DNA of 17,506 bases from JALOAR01 sp041649615 (lineage in GTDB: Bacteria > Patescibacteriota > Minisyncoccia > UBA6257 > Colwellbacteraceae), in assembly GCA_041649615.1 (NCBI GenBank), contig JBAZMT010000014.1:1-17506 (forward strand), in the 5' to 3' direction. Each line of letters opens with the position of its first letter. Position 1 is the first letter of the stretch. Positions 8,872 through 14,745 of this stretch are shown piece after piece. The position numbers and the translations under genes are program-made. The notes beneath the pieces are model-generated. The model did not search any database. It had not been told where the DNA came from and was given only the letters and a program-made list of their open reading frames with translations.

Positions 8872-9257
8872 TTTTTTCGTGCTTCCATCGCGGCGATGTG
8901 CCCGGTCAGCGCTTCGTCAATGGCCGCGGCCAGCTCCGGGTCTAGCTGGTCGATGGCCTCCATGGTCACGGGCACGCGCTCCATAGCGCCGGTGCGCGGG
9001 TTCTCCTGCTCCGCCGACCAGTCCACGATCCATGTCAGCATGCGGATAGCGTCGCTGCGCGTGGTGTCAAAGCTGACCTCAGCGTTGCCGATCTTCTCCT
9101 GGTCGCCCGCGTCGCGCAGCTTGAACGACGGCATTTTCAGCATGGCCGTGGCAAACTGCTGCTCTTCGCGGTAGGTCAGGCGTTCCTTCACGTCGATCCA
9201 GCCATCCGCTACCACGAGCCGTACCGTCTTGGGCGCAATGAACCAACTCTTACCCAT
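8835..9257 (-). CDS. Tail assembly chaperone, short form (gpG-like)
   Basis: 140 residues. ATG at 9257 with GGAGG eight bases upstream, overlapping the end of the upstream gene by 8 nt. Position immediately before the tape measure, size and acidic helical make-up ('REEQQFATAML', 'IDQLDPELAAAIDEALTGHI') fit the siphophage chaperone that keeps the tape measure soluble while the tube polymerises around it. The start 'KTVRLVVADGWIDVKERLTY' resembles the beta-strand opening of this family in actinophage-like and related phages. Codons 127-129 carry the slippery site, so a fraction of ribosomes should yield a 179-residue long form. The chaperone call rests mainly on context plus the frameshift cassette, which together are strong. 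Confidence 0.85.
   Translation of the reverse strand: MGKSWFIAPKTVRLVVADGWIDVKERLTYREEQQFATAMLKMPSFKLRDAGDQEKIGNAEVSFDTTRSDAIRMLTWIVDWSAEQENPRTGAMERVPVTMEAIDQLDPELAAAIDEALTGHIAAMEARKNSLTGAPSPEAK
8846..8877 (-). promoter_or_regulatory. -1 programmed ribosomal frameshift signal (slippery heptamer plus hairpin)
   Basis: On the minus strand the heptamer A AAA AAC (8877-8871) lies in the exact X XXY YYZ phase of the chaperone frame: codons CGA, AAA, AAC are codons 127-129. A spacer of seven bases (8870-8864) is followed by a perfect six-pair stem CTGGCG/CGCCAG (8863-8858 with 8851-8846) around a six-base loop. Heptamer, phase, spacer length and stem all match known stimulatory signals for -1 frameshifting. 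The zero-frame stop follows about 34 nt downstream of the heptamer. Confidence 0.85.
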
Positions 9258-9510
9258 CTCTCGTTCCTCCTGTGATCGTTACCTCATTCTCCGAAACGCT
9301 CACATCCACGCCGCGCCAGGCTAGCGTTGCCTTGCCTAGCGTCAGGGCCATGTCGAACGACGGCGCGAACGTCAAGAGCCAGCGGTTGACCGACTCTAGC
9401 CGGGCCTCCAGGCGCAGGCCCTCTGGCCCGGTTTCGAGCCTCCAATCGCGCAACGTGGCCACCTCGCGGCCCCCTGCTGTGAGCTTGCCAGATAGCCCGT
9501 TGGCTTTCAT
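9250..9510 (-). CDS. Small tail protein, tail-tube-like domain
   Basis: 86 residues; its ATG overlaps the tail-tube stop (TAATG) and its TAA falls inside the chaperone gene. The pattern 'GKLTAGGREVATLRDWRLE' (residues 8-26) resembles the first strand pair of many tail-tube proteins ('G-strand, turn, E/D-V, W-x-L-E'). The rest alternates polar and hydrophobic residues as in a small beta barrel ('ALTLGKATLAWRGVDVSVSE'). It may be a shortened relative of the tube protein, a minor tube/tail accessory subunit, or a tail completion component. I do not recognise a named family. Strict coupling with neighbours argues that it is expressed with the tail genes. Confidence 0.6.
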   Translation of the reverse strand: MKANGLSGKLTAGGREVATLRDWRLETGPEGLRLEARLESVNRWLLTFAPSFDMALTLGKATLAWRGVDVSVSENEVTITGGTRDG

Positions 9511-9905
9511 TACTTGCGGCCCCAGGCACTAGCGCCGGTAAAGTTGCCGCTAGTCGTGACGGCGGCGGAAACGCCCGTAGCCACCGACACATCCACGAAC
9601 GCGGTGCCATACCAATAGCTGGTAAGCTCTGCGCTGGTGGGGTACAGGTACATCCTGACCGCTTCGCCAGAGTCAGCAGCAGTGAACAGCCCGTCCTGGG
9701 TATCGTCCCAGATGCCCGAGTACGATCCCTTGATGTCCTTGAGCCCCGCCACATACTGCTTGTTCGTGTCGCCAAACGCCGTCACCTCGACGGTATCCAT
9801 GGCCATGTCCAACGACCACTCAGTCAGAGGAGTCACAGACACGGCGACGCCGGTGCCGCTCGGAGCCATGTAAACGAGTCCTTGTTTTCCGTGATAACGC
9901 GCCAC
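9510..9905 (-). CDS. Major tail (tail tube) protein
   Basis: 131 residues. The start is GTG at 9905, one base after the glycosyltransferase stop, with AAAGGA inside the end of that gene, so a highly expressed structural gene uses a non-ATG start. Typical tube-protein features are the N-terminal 'GLVYMAPSGTG', then 'PLTEWSLDMAMDTVEVTAFGD' region, the turn 'YVAGLKDIKGSYSGIWDDTQ', and a C-terminal beta half ending 'GNFTGASAWGRK'. This matches the short tail-tube family of siphophages (lambda gpV/TP901-like fold): hexameric rings stacked around the tape measure. Place before the chaperone and tape measure agrees. Alternative: a minor tube subunit, unlikely here. Confidence 0.85.
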   Translation of the reverse strand: MARYHGKQGLVYMAPSGTGVAVSVTPLTEWSLDMAMDTVEVTAFGDTNKQYVAGLKDIKGSYSGIWDDTQDGLFTAADSGEAVRMYLYPTSAELTSYWYGTAFVDVSVATGVSAAVTTSGNFTGASAWGRK

Positions 9906-9906
9906 T

Positions 9907-10953
9907 TTACATATTCCTTTCGCCGTCTAAGACGGCTAACAGATTCTTGATCCTATTGTCAAACGTATGCTCGGCTACACAGGCCGGTAGCCGCTCGGCT
10001 ATGTTCATCCGCGCTTCGTCATCGGCCAGGTAACGCCGGATCAGAGCCTCTAGCTCGGTTGGCGTAGAGAAAGTGGGCACCAGGCCCCCGAATACCTCGG
10101 CCACCTCGGCGCGGTAGTCGCTGACGAAAAACCGCCCGCACGCGGCTAGCTCGTAGCAGCGCGGGTTCATCGACTCGGCCACGAGCTTGATGTGCTCCAC
10201 ATTGCGGCCCCAGCCTACGCTAGTGCGGTGCAAGTTGAGGCCGATCTTGGCCTTGCGGTACAGCGCCGCCGTGGCCCGGTTGTCGATAACCCCCGCGCGT
10301 AGGTGCTTGCGCAGCGGGTGACGCGAGCCCAGCAGCGTCCACGAGCCGTACAGCCCAAAGTCGATTCCCGTCCAGTCCACAGCCTCTAGCGCCGCTATGC
10401 GTTCCTCGAAGCCCGTACCCACGAATACCACGTCATGCGCTGGCACCGCATCGTCGGCCCCCGTGGCCTCTGTGCCGTGGCGCTCGGGGTCCATAGCGTG
10501 CTGCCAGTAGTGACATTCGCCGTACTGCGAGAATATGGGCACGCTGGCGCGTTCATTGCTCCAAACCACGTTAGCCAGCCGCGTTATGCCGATTTCCTGT
10601 ATGTCGCTATACGGCGATTCGGTGAGGATGACGGCTAGCTTGATCCCCGCGCGCCTGAGCATAGCCAGGCCCTCGGGGTGGACGTAGGTCCCGGCGATGA
10701 CCAATACCCAGTCAACCTTGTGGTGCAGCGCCTTGAGCACGATGTCCTGGCTCGCGGCAAAAAGGATATCCGACTCGCTATACGTCGGTAGCTCCACGCC
10801 CTGGCGCTTGTTGCGCTTCCACAGCCACTTGAACCAGAGCTGCCAGTAGCTAATGCGGCCATCCAGGGCGTATTGCACCACCTCCGCGCCCGCGCGCGTG
10901 AGAGCGTCGAAGGCGCCTTTCCACACATCGGCTACAGCCCAGGAGGCGCTCAA
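9907..10953 (-). CDS. CgeB-like glycosyltransferase (N-terminus displaced by a frameshift)
   Basis: The intact frame gives 348 residues from a TTG at 10953 that has no usable ribosome site. The beginning 'SASWAVADVWKGAFDALTRA' is the second part of the usual first Rossmann unit of this family; the first strand is missing (see 10950-10988). C-terminal half: 'VVFVGTGFEERIAALEAVDW', 'VIDNRATAALYRKAKIGLNL' and 'NPRCYELAACGRFFVSDYRA' (about 263-280). This layout is that of GT-B glycosyltransferases of the Glyco_trans_1_2/CgeB-YkvP type, which use nucleotide sugars. Substrate cannot be read; a phage surface protein or a host surface glycan are both possible. It follows the zinc-ribbon genes and couples to the tail-tube gene. 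Family call fairly firm; activity doubtful unless the frame is restored. Confidence 0.8.
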   Translation of the reverse strand: MSASWAVADVWKGAFDALTRAGAEVVQYALDGRISYWQLWFKWLWKRNKRQGVELPTYSESDILFAASQDIVLKALHHKVDWVLVIAGTYVHPEGLAMLRRAGIKLAVILTESPYSDIQEIGITRLANVVWSNERASVPIFSQYGECHYWQHAMDPERHGTEATGADDAVPAHDVVFVGTGFEERIAALEAVDWTGIDFGLYGSWTLLGSRHPLRKHLRAGVIDNRATAALYRKAKIGLNLHRTSVGWGRNVEHIKLVAESMNPRCYELAACGRFFVSDYRAEVAEVFGGLVPTFSTPTELEALIRRYLADDEARMNIAERLPACVAEHTFDNRIKNLLAVLDGERNM

Positions 10954-10988
10954 CCTGGATGCACAAGCAAAATCTTTGTGCTAGGCAC
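10950..10988 (-). pseudogene. Severed N-terminal peptide of the glycosyltransferase
   Basis: A GTG at 10988, preceded by GGGGGG about ten bases upstream, opens a frame reading M-P-S-T-K-I-L-L-V-H-P-G and then TGA at 10952-10950. 'KILLVHPG' followed a few residues later by 'SWAVADV' is the normal start of CgeB-like glycosyltransferases. The two parts lie in different frames and join if one base is added, or about five bases are removed, between 10955 and 10945. The site is not a recognisable slippery sequence. This is a natural frameshift mutation or a sequence/assembly error; I cannot tell which. Confidence 0.7.
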
Positions 10989-10994
10989 CCAAGA

Positions 10995-11126
10995 TCACCC
11001 CCCTTCACCTGGAGATTTGGCGCGGCATTTCTCGCACACATCGGGGTCGCCCGCCCAGAGCACGCAGCCGCACACCAGGCAGAGCTTGAATCCCAACTTG
11101 GCGATAGCGTCCTCTAGCGCGCCCAT
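10995..11126 (-). CDS. Mini zinc-ribbon protein 2 (43 aa)
   Basis: ATG at 11126 overlaps the stop of the previous mini-gene (TAATG); TGA at 10997-10995. 43 residues: a short helix-like start 'GALEDAIAKLGFKL', then Cys16-x2-Cys19 and Cys31-x2-Cys34 in 'CLVCGCVLWAGDPDVCEKC', a rubredoxin/zinc-ribbon-like four-cysteine knuckle. An extra Cys21 is present. It aligns with the preceding mini-protein at both knuckles and at 'DPD', so the two look like tandem duplicates. Role unknown; it may bind nucleic acid or act as a small partner of the methyltransferase or glycosyltransferase encoded on either side. The gene is too short for most gene callers, but coupling and the cysteine pattern support it. 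Confidence 0.7.
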   Translation of the reverse strand: MGALEDAIAKLGFKLCLVCGCVLWAGDPDVCEKCRAKSPGEGG

Positions 11127-11284
11127 TATTCGGCCTTGCCCTCAGTGGTCGGCTTTGGCGCAGGCTTCGGCTTGGGCGCCTTATCCGCACAGTCCGGGCA
11201 ATAGTCCGGGTCTGTGACGTACAGCACGCGGCCACAGCCTTTGCAACCTTTTGCCCCCGGCTTGGGAGGCTTTATCTCTGTCAC
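11126..11284 (-). CDS. Mini zinc-ribbon protein 1 (52 aa)
   Basis: GTG at 11284 overlaps the methyltransferase stop as GTGA and has GGAG eight bases upstream. An in-frame ATG at 11332 would give 68 residues, but it lies inside the methyltransferase gene, so I prefer the GTG. The 52-residue product has Cys14-x2-Cys17 and Cys30-x2-Cys33 within 'CKGCGRVLYVTDPDYCPDC', with a Pro/Lys-rich N-terminus and a Lys/Pro/Ala tail. This is a four-cysteine zinc ribbon flanked by flexible basic segments. It shares 'CG-x-VL-x3-DPD-x-C-x2-C-x2-K' with the next gene. Function unknown; I see no catalytic domain. Confidence 0.7.
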   Translation of the reverse strand: MTEIKPPKPGAKGCKGCGRVLYVTDPDYCPDCADKAPKPKPAPKPTTEGKAE

Positions 11285-11892
11285 TCTTGCGTCTCCTTTG
11301 GCTTGCGCCCGTCGATCCCACATTGAAACCATGCCGGCGAGCCCAGTCTAGGGTCTCGCCACCTGTCTATCACCGTCAAGCCCACGAACCCCGCGCCCGT
11401 CATGGCCTCGGCCAGCGTGTTGATATCCCAGCTCCACTTGTGGCGCGTCTCTTGCACGATGCTGTAGAAAAAGAGTGAGCATAGCGTGTCCAGGTGCGAG
11501 ATGTTCCAGAATGTGCCCTGCGGTATCTCTACCGCGTCGTTAGACCCTGCCAGGTAGCGCTTGACCACCTCGCGCGTGTCCGGCACGACGATTCCTAGCT
11601 TGCCGCCCGGCGATAGCACGCGATAGCACTCTGCCAGGAACGTGAGCGCGTCCGGCTTCTCCAGGTGCTCCAGGAAATGGCCCGCGTAGATCTCGTCATA
11701 GTCGCCTTCGACGCACTCGGCCAGATACTCCAGTGCATCGCGGTGAATCTGCGCGGGCGTGCTGGGGTCGCTGTCCAGGTTGGTAAAGTACAAAAGTGGG
11801 AATAGGCCGCACCCAATGTTGAGCCGTAGGTGCTGCGTCGCTATTAGCTGGGCCACGTCTCCGTCAAACTCCGCCGCACTAGTCTGCGTCAT
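11281..11892 (-). CDS. Class I SAM-dependent methyltransferase
   Basis: 203 residues from the ATG at 11892, which has an AGGGGGAG ribosome site just upstream and follows the tail-terminator stop by about 10 nt. A longer in-frame ATG at 11928 overlaps that gene and is less likely. Motif I 'LRLNIGCG' (about 23-30) is the SAM-binding glycine loop. 'LDSD' follows as the acidic end of strand 2, then 'AGHFLEHLEKP' (about 69-79) and 'RVLSPGGKLGIVVPD' (about 88-102), the Methyltransf_11-type signature. The C-terminal 'HKWSWD' is common in small methyltransferases of glycan clusters. Partnership with the CgeB-like glycosyltransferase suggests methylation of a sugar or a virion protein rather than DNA; no DNA-methylase 'DPPY/NPPY' motif was seen. 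Substrate is inferred only. Confidence 0.8.
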   Translation of the reverse strand: MTQTSAAEFDGDVAQLIATQHLRLNIGCGLFPLLYFTNLDSDPSTPAQIHRDALEYLAECVEGDYDEIYAGHFLEHLEKPDALTFLAECYRVLSPGGKLGIVVPDTREVVKRYLAGSNDAVEIPQGTFWNISHLDTLCSLFFYSIVQETRHKWSWDINTLAEAMTGAGFVGLTVIDRWRDPRLGSPAWFQCGIDGRKPKETQE

Positions 11893-11902
11893 CCTCTCCC
11901 CC

Positions 11903-12283
11903 TCAGTTCGTCCATATCTCAAAGTCAACGGCCACGTGGAACCACTTGGTCTCTGGGTCTATCAGGTCCACACGGCCCGCGAGCGTCACGTCACACGCCA
12001 CGCCCATGGTGCCTACGAAGCCATCCAGCGCCGTGACAATGGCGTCGGCTAAGTCCGTGGCCGCGTCGTAGGACACCGCCCAGGCGTTGATCTGCCAGCG
12101 TGAAATCTTGAACGCCGTGCTAGCAAACTGCTGCTCGGTGCGCAGCGTCACCTCTTGGTAAGTAATAGCTGGGAGCGTCGGGTTGTAGGGCAGTTGCATA
12201 GGGTAGGTGCGCGTGGATGCTAGCGCCGTAATGCCCGCCGTGGTGCTCAGCTTGGTATAGAGCCCTTCGGCCAGTGTGGTCAT
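11903..12283 (-). CDS. Tail terminator / tail completion protein (DUF3168-like)
   Basis: 126 residues; ATG overlaps the stop of the gp10-like gene (ATGA) with GAGGG seven bases upstream. The start 'LAEGLYTKLSTTAGITALAS' is a helix followed by 'RTYPMQLPYNPTLPAITYQE', the 'P-x-x-x-x-P-x-I-x-Y' pattern typical of the lambda gpU/DUF3168 terminator family. Then come alternating strands and 'AATDLADAIVTALDG', the second helix, and a C-terminal strand pair ending 'FHVAVDFEIWTN'. Such proteins form the hexamer that caps the finished tail and joins it to the head. Order head-closure, gp10-like, terminator is standard. Family call is good. Confidence 0.82.
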   Translation of the reverse strand: MTTLAEGLYTKLSTTAGITALASTRTYPMQLPYNPTLPAITYQEVTLRTEQQFASTAFKISRWQINAWAVSYDAATDLADAIVTALDGFVGTMGVACDVTLAGRVDLIDPETKWFHVAVDFEIWTN

Positions 12284-12660
12284 CGCAGCGCCCTCGCTAT
12301 GCCGTCGCTCAGGTTCTCGGCTACCGCCTGCGTTATCTCGGGTATGTGCTGGTCCACCGCCGGACGCATATAGGGCTGCGCGCCCATGCGTGATGTGCCG
12401 TACTCCACATAGGGCGCGTACTCCGCTGCCACAGCCACGATAGCGCTATTCTCAGGCCCGCGCACGCTCTGGATGCTGCCACGCAGGAACCCCGTATCCA
12501 CGGGCACGCCCACCTTGGCGTAGCCCTCCACAATGTAGGCCCCGGCCAGGAGCGCATCCTGTACCACTTGGCCACGTACCGCGTTGCTCAGCCTGTCCAG
12601 CAGCCTGCCGAACTCCGCTACGCCCTTGATCTCGATTTGGAGGGTAAATCCTTCTGCCAT
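12280..12660 (-). CDS. HK97 gp10-like neck protein
   Basis: 126 residues; start overlaps the upstream stop (TAATG). The diagnostic centre is 'VPVDTGFLRGSIQ' (about 53-65) followed by 'EYAPYVEYGTSRMGAQPYM' (about 79-97) and 'RPAVDQ'. This 'PVDTG-x-L-R-x-S ... YA-x-YVE-x-GT ... A-x-P-x-x-RPA' pattern is that of the HK97 gp10 family of head-tail/tail completion proteins. The start 'IEIKGVAEFGRLLDRL' is the usual opening helix. It works in the neck between connector and tail. This is the most clear-cut family assignment among the small neck genes. Confidence 0.9.
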   Translation of the reverse strand: MAEGFTLQIEIKGVAEFGRLLDRLSNAVRGQVVQDALLAGAYIVEGYAKVGVPVDTGFLRGSIQSVRGPENSAIVAVAAEYAPYVEYGTSRMGAQPYMRPAVDQHIPEITQAVAENLSDGIARALR

Positions 12661-13052
12661 TAGTCCACGTCCATGAGGTTAGCTGTCAGGCAGGTGCCGT
12701 GTAGCTCGGTCGCCACGTCGGCCACGGCATAGACCAGCGCCGTGGTCAGGGTCTCCCCGAGTCGCTTGGTCACTTTCACCCGGTCGTTCGGCGTGATAGC
12801 CGTGCCTCGTGGCAAGCGCACCAGGGCGCGCATGACAGTGATGCTGCCATCCAGGCGATTGATCTCTCTGCGCTCCCGGCCATCGGAGGGCACAAAGCGG
12901 CAAGCAATGGCCGTGCCATCGGTGAACGACTCGATAGGCTGCCCATAGGTGTCTACTGTCGTGCTCTGGGTTTGTACCACGCACGTATCCCATAGCGCTT
13001 CTGTCTGTTCGGCGCGCATCTGGTATAGGTCGTTGTCCGATAACAGGGCCAT
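12660..13052 (-). CDS. Head closure / head-tail stopper protein
   Basis: 130 residues from the ATG at 13052, which has GGGAG five bases upstream. An in-frame ATG at 13067 adds five residues, but it sits beside a hairpin and lacks a ribosome site. N-terminal helix 'LYQMRAEQTEALWDTCVV' is followed by strands 'VDTYGQPIESFTDGTAIACR', a basic turn 'RERREINRL', then 'ALVRLPRGTAITPNDRVKV' and 'YAVADVATELHGT'. Short beta barrel with 'T-x-D-x-x-G-x-P' near the start is the usual stopper/DUF6093-like layout. It seals the capsid after DNA packaging and docks the tail. Call based on fold pattern plus order between connector and gp10-like genes. Confidence 0.7.
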   Translation of the reverse strand: MALLSDNDLYQMRAEQTEALWDTCVVQTQSTTVDTYGQPIESFTDGTAIACRFVPSDGRERREINRLDGSITVMRALVRLPRGTAITPNDRVKVTKRLGETLTTALVYAVADVATELHGTCLTANLMDVD

Positions 13053-13070
13053 GGCTGCTCCCGTCATTGT

Positions 13071-13092
13071 GGGGCGGAGTTTCCCCCGCCCC
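13071..13092 (-). promoter_or_regulatory. Intergenic GC hairpin
   Basis: A perfect seven-pair stem, GGGGCGG (13071-13077) with CCGCCCC (13086-13092), closes an eight-base loop in the gap between the repeat-protein stop at 13102 and the head-closure start. No run of T follows it on either strand, so it is not a standard intrinsic terminator. It may be an mRNA-processing or stability element or a weak attenuator separating head and neck genes. It could also be chance in GC-rich DNA. Confidence 0.45.
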
Positions 13093-13101
13093 GGTCAGTC
13101 A

Positions 13102-14733
13102 TTAGCTTAGAACGTACTGCACAAACACGTCGATGTGCGTAGCCGTAATCATGTCCGAGCCGTTCTTCTCGATTTCCAGCCCATTGCCCGCGGTGAGCGC
13201 CACGCCCGTGTAGGTGTGAACGCTGTTGGCTGTCCACGCGCCGCAAATGGTGTTCTCGGTCAGCCCGGCCACGACTTGGCGAGAAACGACGTTACCCGTG
13301 ACCAGCTCTTTCACATCCACGCTAGTCACGTCCGCCGCTGAGCCGCCGATGGCTCGCATCTTAACATCCAGCACGGTCACGGTGCGCCCCGCTGCGCTGG
13401 CGAGGATGGTATGCCCGGCGTTGACTTCGTCGGTCGTGACCCGATCCACGAAGCCAAGCACTGGCGTTGCGCCGCTCACGGTGACTGGGATGGTCGCTGC
13501 GCCGACGGTCACGCTGGCCGCGTTGGTCGCGCCGAGCGACATAGCGCCCGCCGTGCCAGTTGCAGCGGCGCCCGCGTCGATGGTCACGGCGCCCGCCGTG
13601 CCCGTGGCGCCCGCCGATGCCCCGGAGGTGATAGTTACAGCGCCGCCCACGCCGGTGCCCGTGGCGACTCCGCCAACGAGCGAGGCCGCGCCGCCATTGC
13701 CGTTCGTGGAAGCCGCTGCCCCGCCCGCAATGCTCGTCGCGCCACCGTTACCCGTGGCACCGCCACCCGAAGCGCCGCCAGCGAGCGAAGCCGCGCCGCC
13801 CGCGCCAGTACCAGTGGCCGAACCCGCGCCGGCGGTGAGACTCACAGCGCCGCCCGCCCCATTGGTATGCGCGCGCCCGCCCACGATAGGCACCGCCCCA
13901 CCATCGCCCGCGGAGGCAGCCGCAAGCCCGGCGATAGCCAGGGAGGTATCCGAGCCGGTGATCTGTGGTGCGGTGATGTTGCCCGCGAGAGCCAAGGTTT
14001 GCCCGCTGCGCCCCACCGTCACGGTCCCGGCGTTCGTGCCGCCAATGGTGATGGTGCCCGCCGTGCCGCCCCCGGCTGCGCCCGCGTCGATGGCAATAGA
14101 CCCCGCCGTCCCTGCCGCCCCCGCACCGGAGGTAATAGTGACCGCGCCGCCTGTGCCCGTGGCCCCCGCGCTCGCGCCAGCCGCGATGGTTGCCGCGCCG
14201 CCCGTCCCTGTGCCCGTGGCATCGCCACCCGTCACGGCAGCCCCGCCGCCGTTGCCGTTCGTTGAGGCAGCGTCGCCACCGACGATGGAAGCCCCACCGC
14301 CGTTGCCCGTAGCGCCCCCACCGGAAGCCCCACCGACAGCGGCGAAAGCGCCGCCCGTGCCCGTGCCTGTTGCCGAGCCTGCGCCTGCGGTGACGGTGAT
14401 GCCGCCGCCTGTGCCGTTGGTATGCGCGCGCCCGCCCGTGAGGTTCACGGCCCCGCCGTTGCCCGCGACGCTCGCGGCCAGGCCGGCCACGTCCAGGCTC
14501 GCATCATTGGCCGCGATGGCGCCCAGCGTAGCGGTGCCCGTCGCGGTAAAGTTGCGTAAACTTGCCAGGTCCTTGTTGGCATCCACCACGAGGCCTTTAG
14601 AAGCCTCGACAGCACCGGCTGTGGCAATGTCCGCAGCGGCGTTGATCTCAGCGGCGGTCGCAGTGACCTCCGTACCCTCGATCAACAACGCGCTCTTGAC
14701 ATCCACTCCCCGGCGAAGTGTGAGCCGTCTCAT
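13102..14733 (-). CDS. Gly/Ala-rich beta-repeat protein, probable head fibre or decoration
   Basis: 543 residues; ATG at 14733 with AGAGAGG seven bases upstream, 12 nt after the connector stop. Residues 1-78 include 'LLIEGTEVTATAAEINAAAD', a small N-terminal segment often found on phage fibres ('TA-x-E-I/L-N'). Residues 79-415 are low-complexity Gly/Ala/Thr/Ser repeats of about 17-20 residues ('GTGGAVTITSGAGAAGTAG'), arranged as two copies of a 185-residue unit. They should fold as a beta-solenoid or stacked beta-sheets. Residues 425-543 form an ordinary globular domain ('DRVTTDEVNAGHTILASAAG', 'ATHIDVFVQY'), like a C-terminal head domain. Likely an extended capsid or neck fibre, perhaps binding surfaces. 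Exact place in the virion is inferred from gene order. Confidence 0.75.
   Translation of the reverse strand: MRRLTLRRGVDVKSALLIEGTEVTATAAEINAAADIATAGAVEASKGLVVDANKDLASLRNFTATGTATLGAIAANDASLDVAGLAASVAGNGGAVNLTGGRAHTNGTGGGITVTAGAGSATGTGTGGAFAAVGGASGGGATGNGGGASIVGGDAASTNGNGGGAAVTGGDATGTGTGGAATIAAGASAGATGTGGAVTITSGAGAAGTAGSIAIDAGAAGGGTAGTITIGGTNAGTVTVGRSGQTLALAGNITAPQITGSDTSLAIAGLAAASAGDGGAVPIVGGRAHTNGAGGAVSLTAGAGSATGTGAGGAASLAGGASGGGATGNGGATSIAGGAAASTNGNGGAASLVGGVATGTGVGGAVTITSGASAGATGTAGAVTIDAGAAATGTAGAMSLGATNAASVTVGAATIPVTVSGATPVLGFVDRVTTDEVNAGHTILASAAGRTVTVLDVKMRAIGGSAADVTSVDVKELVTGNVVSRQVVAGLTENTICGAWTANSVHTYTGVALTAGNGLEIEKNGSDMITATHIDVFVQYVLS
13489..14499 (-). repeat. Two-copy 555-bp duplication within the beta-repeat gene
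   Basis: Residues 79-263 and 264-about 415 repeat the same order of motifs: 'AGLAA-S-AG-GGAV', 'GGRAHTNG', 'AGAGSATGTG', 'GGASGGGATGNGG', 'AASTNGNGG', 'GATGTGT-type spacer' and 'GAVTI'. The 'GGRAHTN' motif starts at residues 100 and 285, exactly 185 residues (555 bp) apart. The same spacing shows in DNA, with near-identical stretches around 13862 and 14417. Each unit holds several shorter Gly-rich repeats. Confidence 0.85.
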
Positions 14734-14745
14734 ATGTGTACCTCT

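Noticed and set aside
10943..10960. Programmed frameshifting as the explanation for the glycosyltransferase split
   Set aside because: The sequence CCA GGT TGA is not a heptameric slippery site, and the +1 frame after the stop does not lead into the enzyme. A one- or five-base indel is simpler.
11005..11235. 76-codon minus-strand frame across both zinc-ribbon genes
   Set aside because: Arg-rich out-of-frame reading. The two coupled mini-genes with paired cysteines explain the same bases better.
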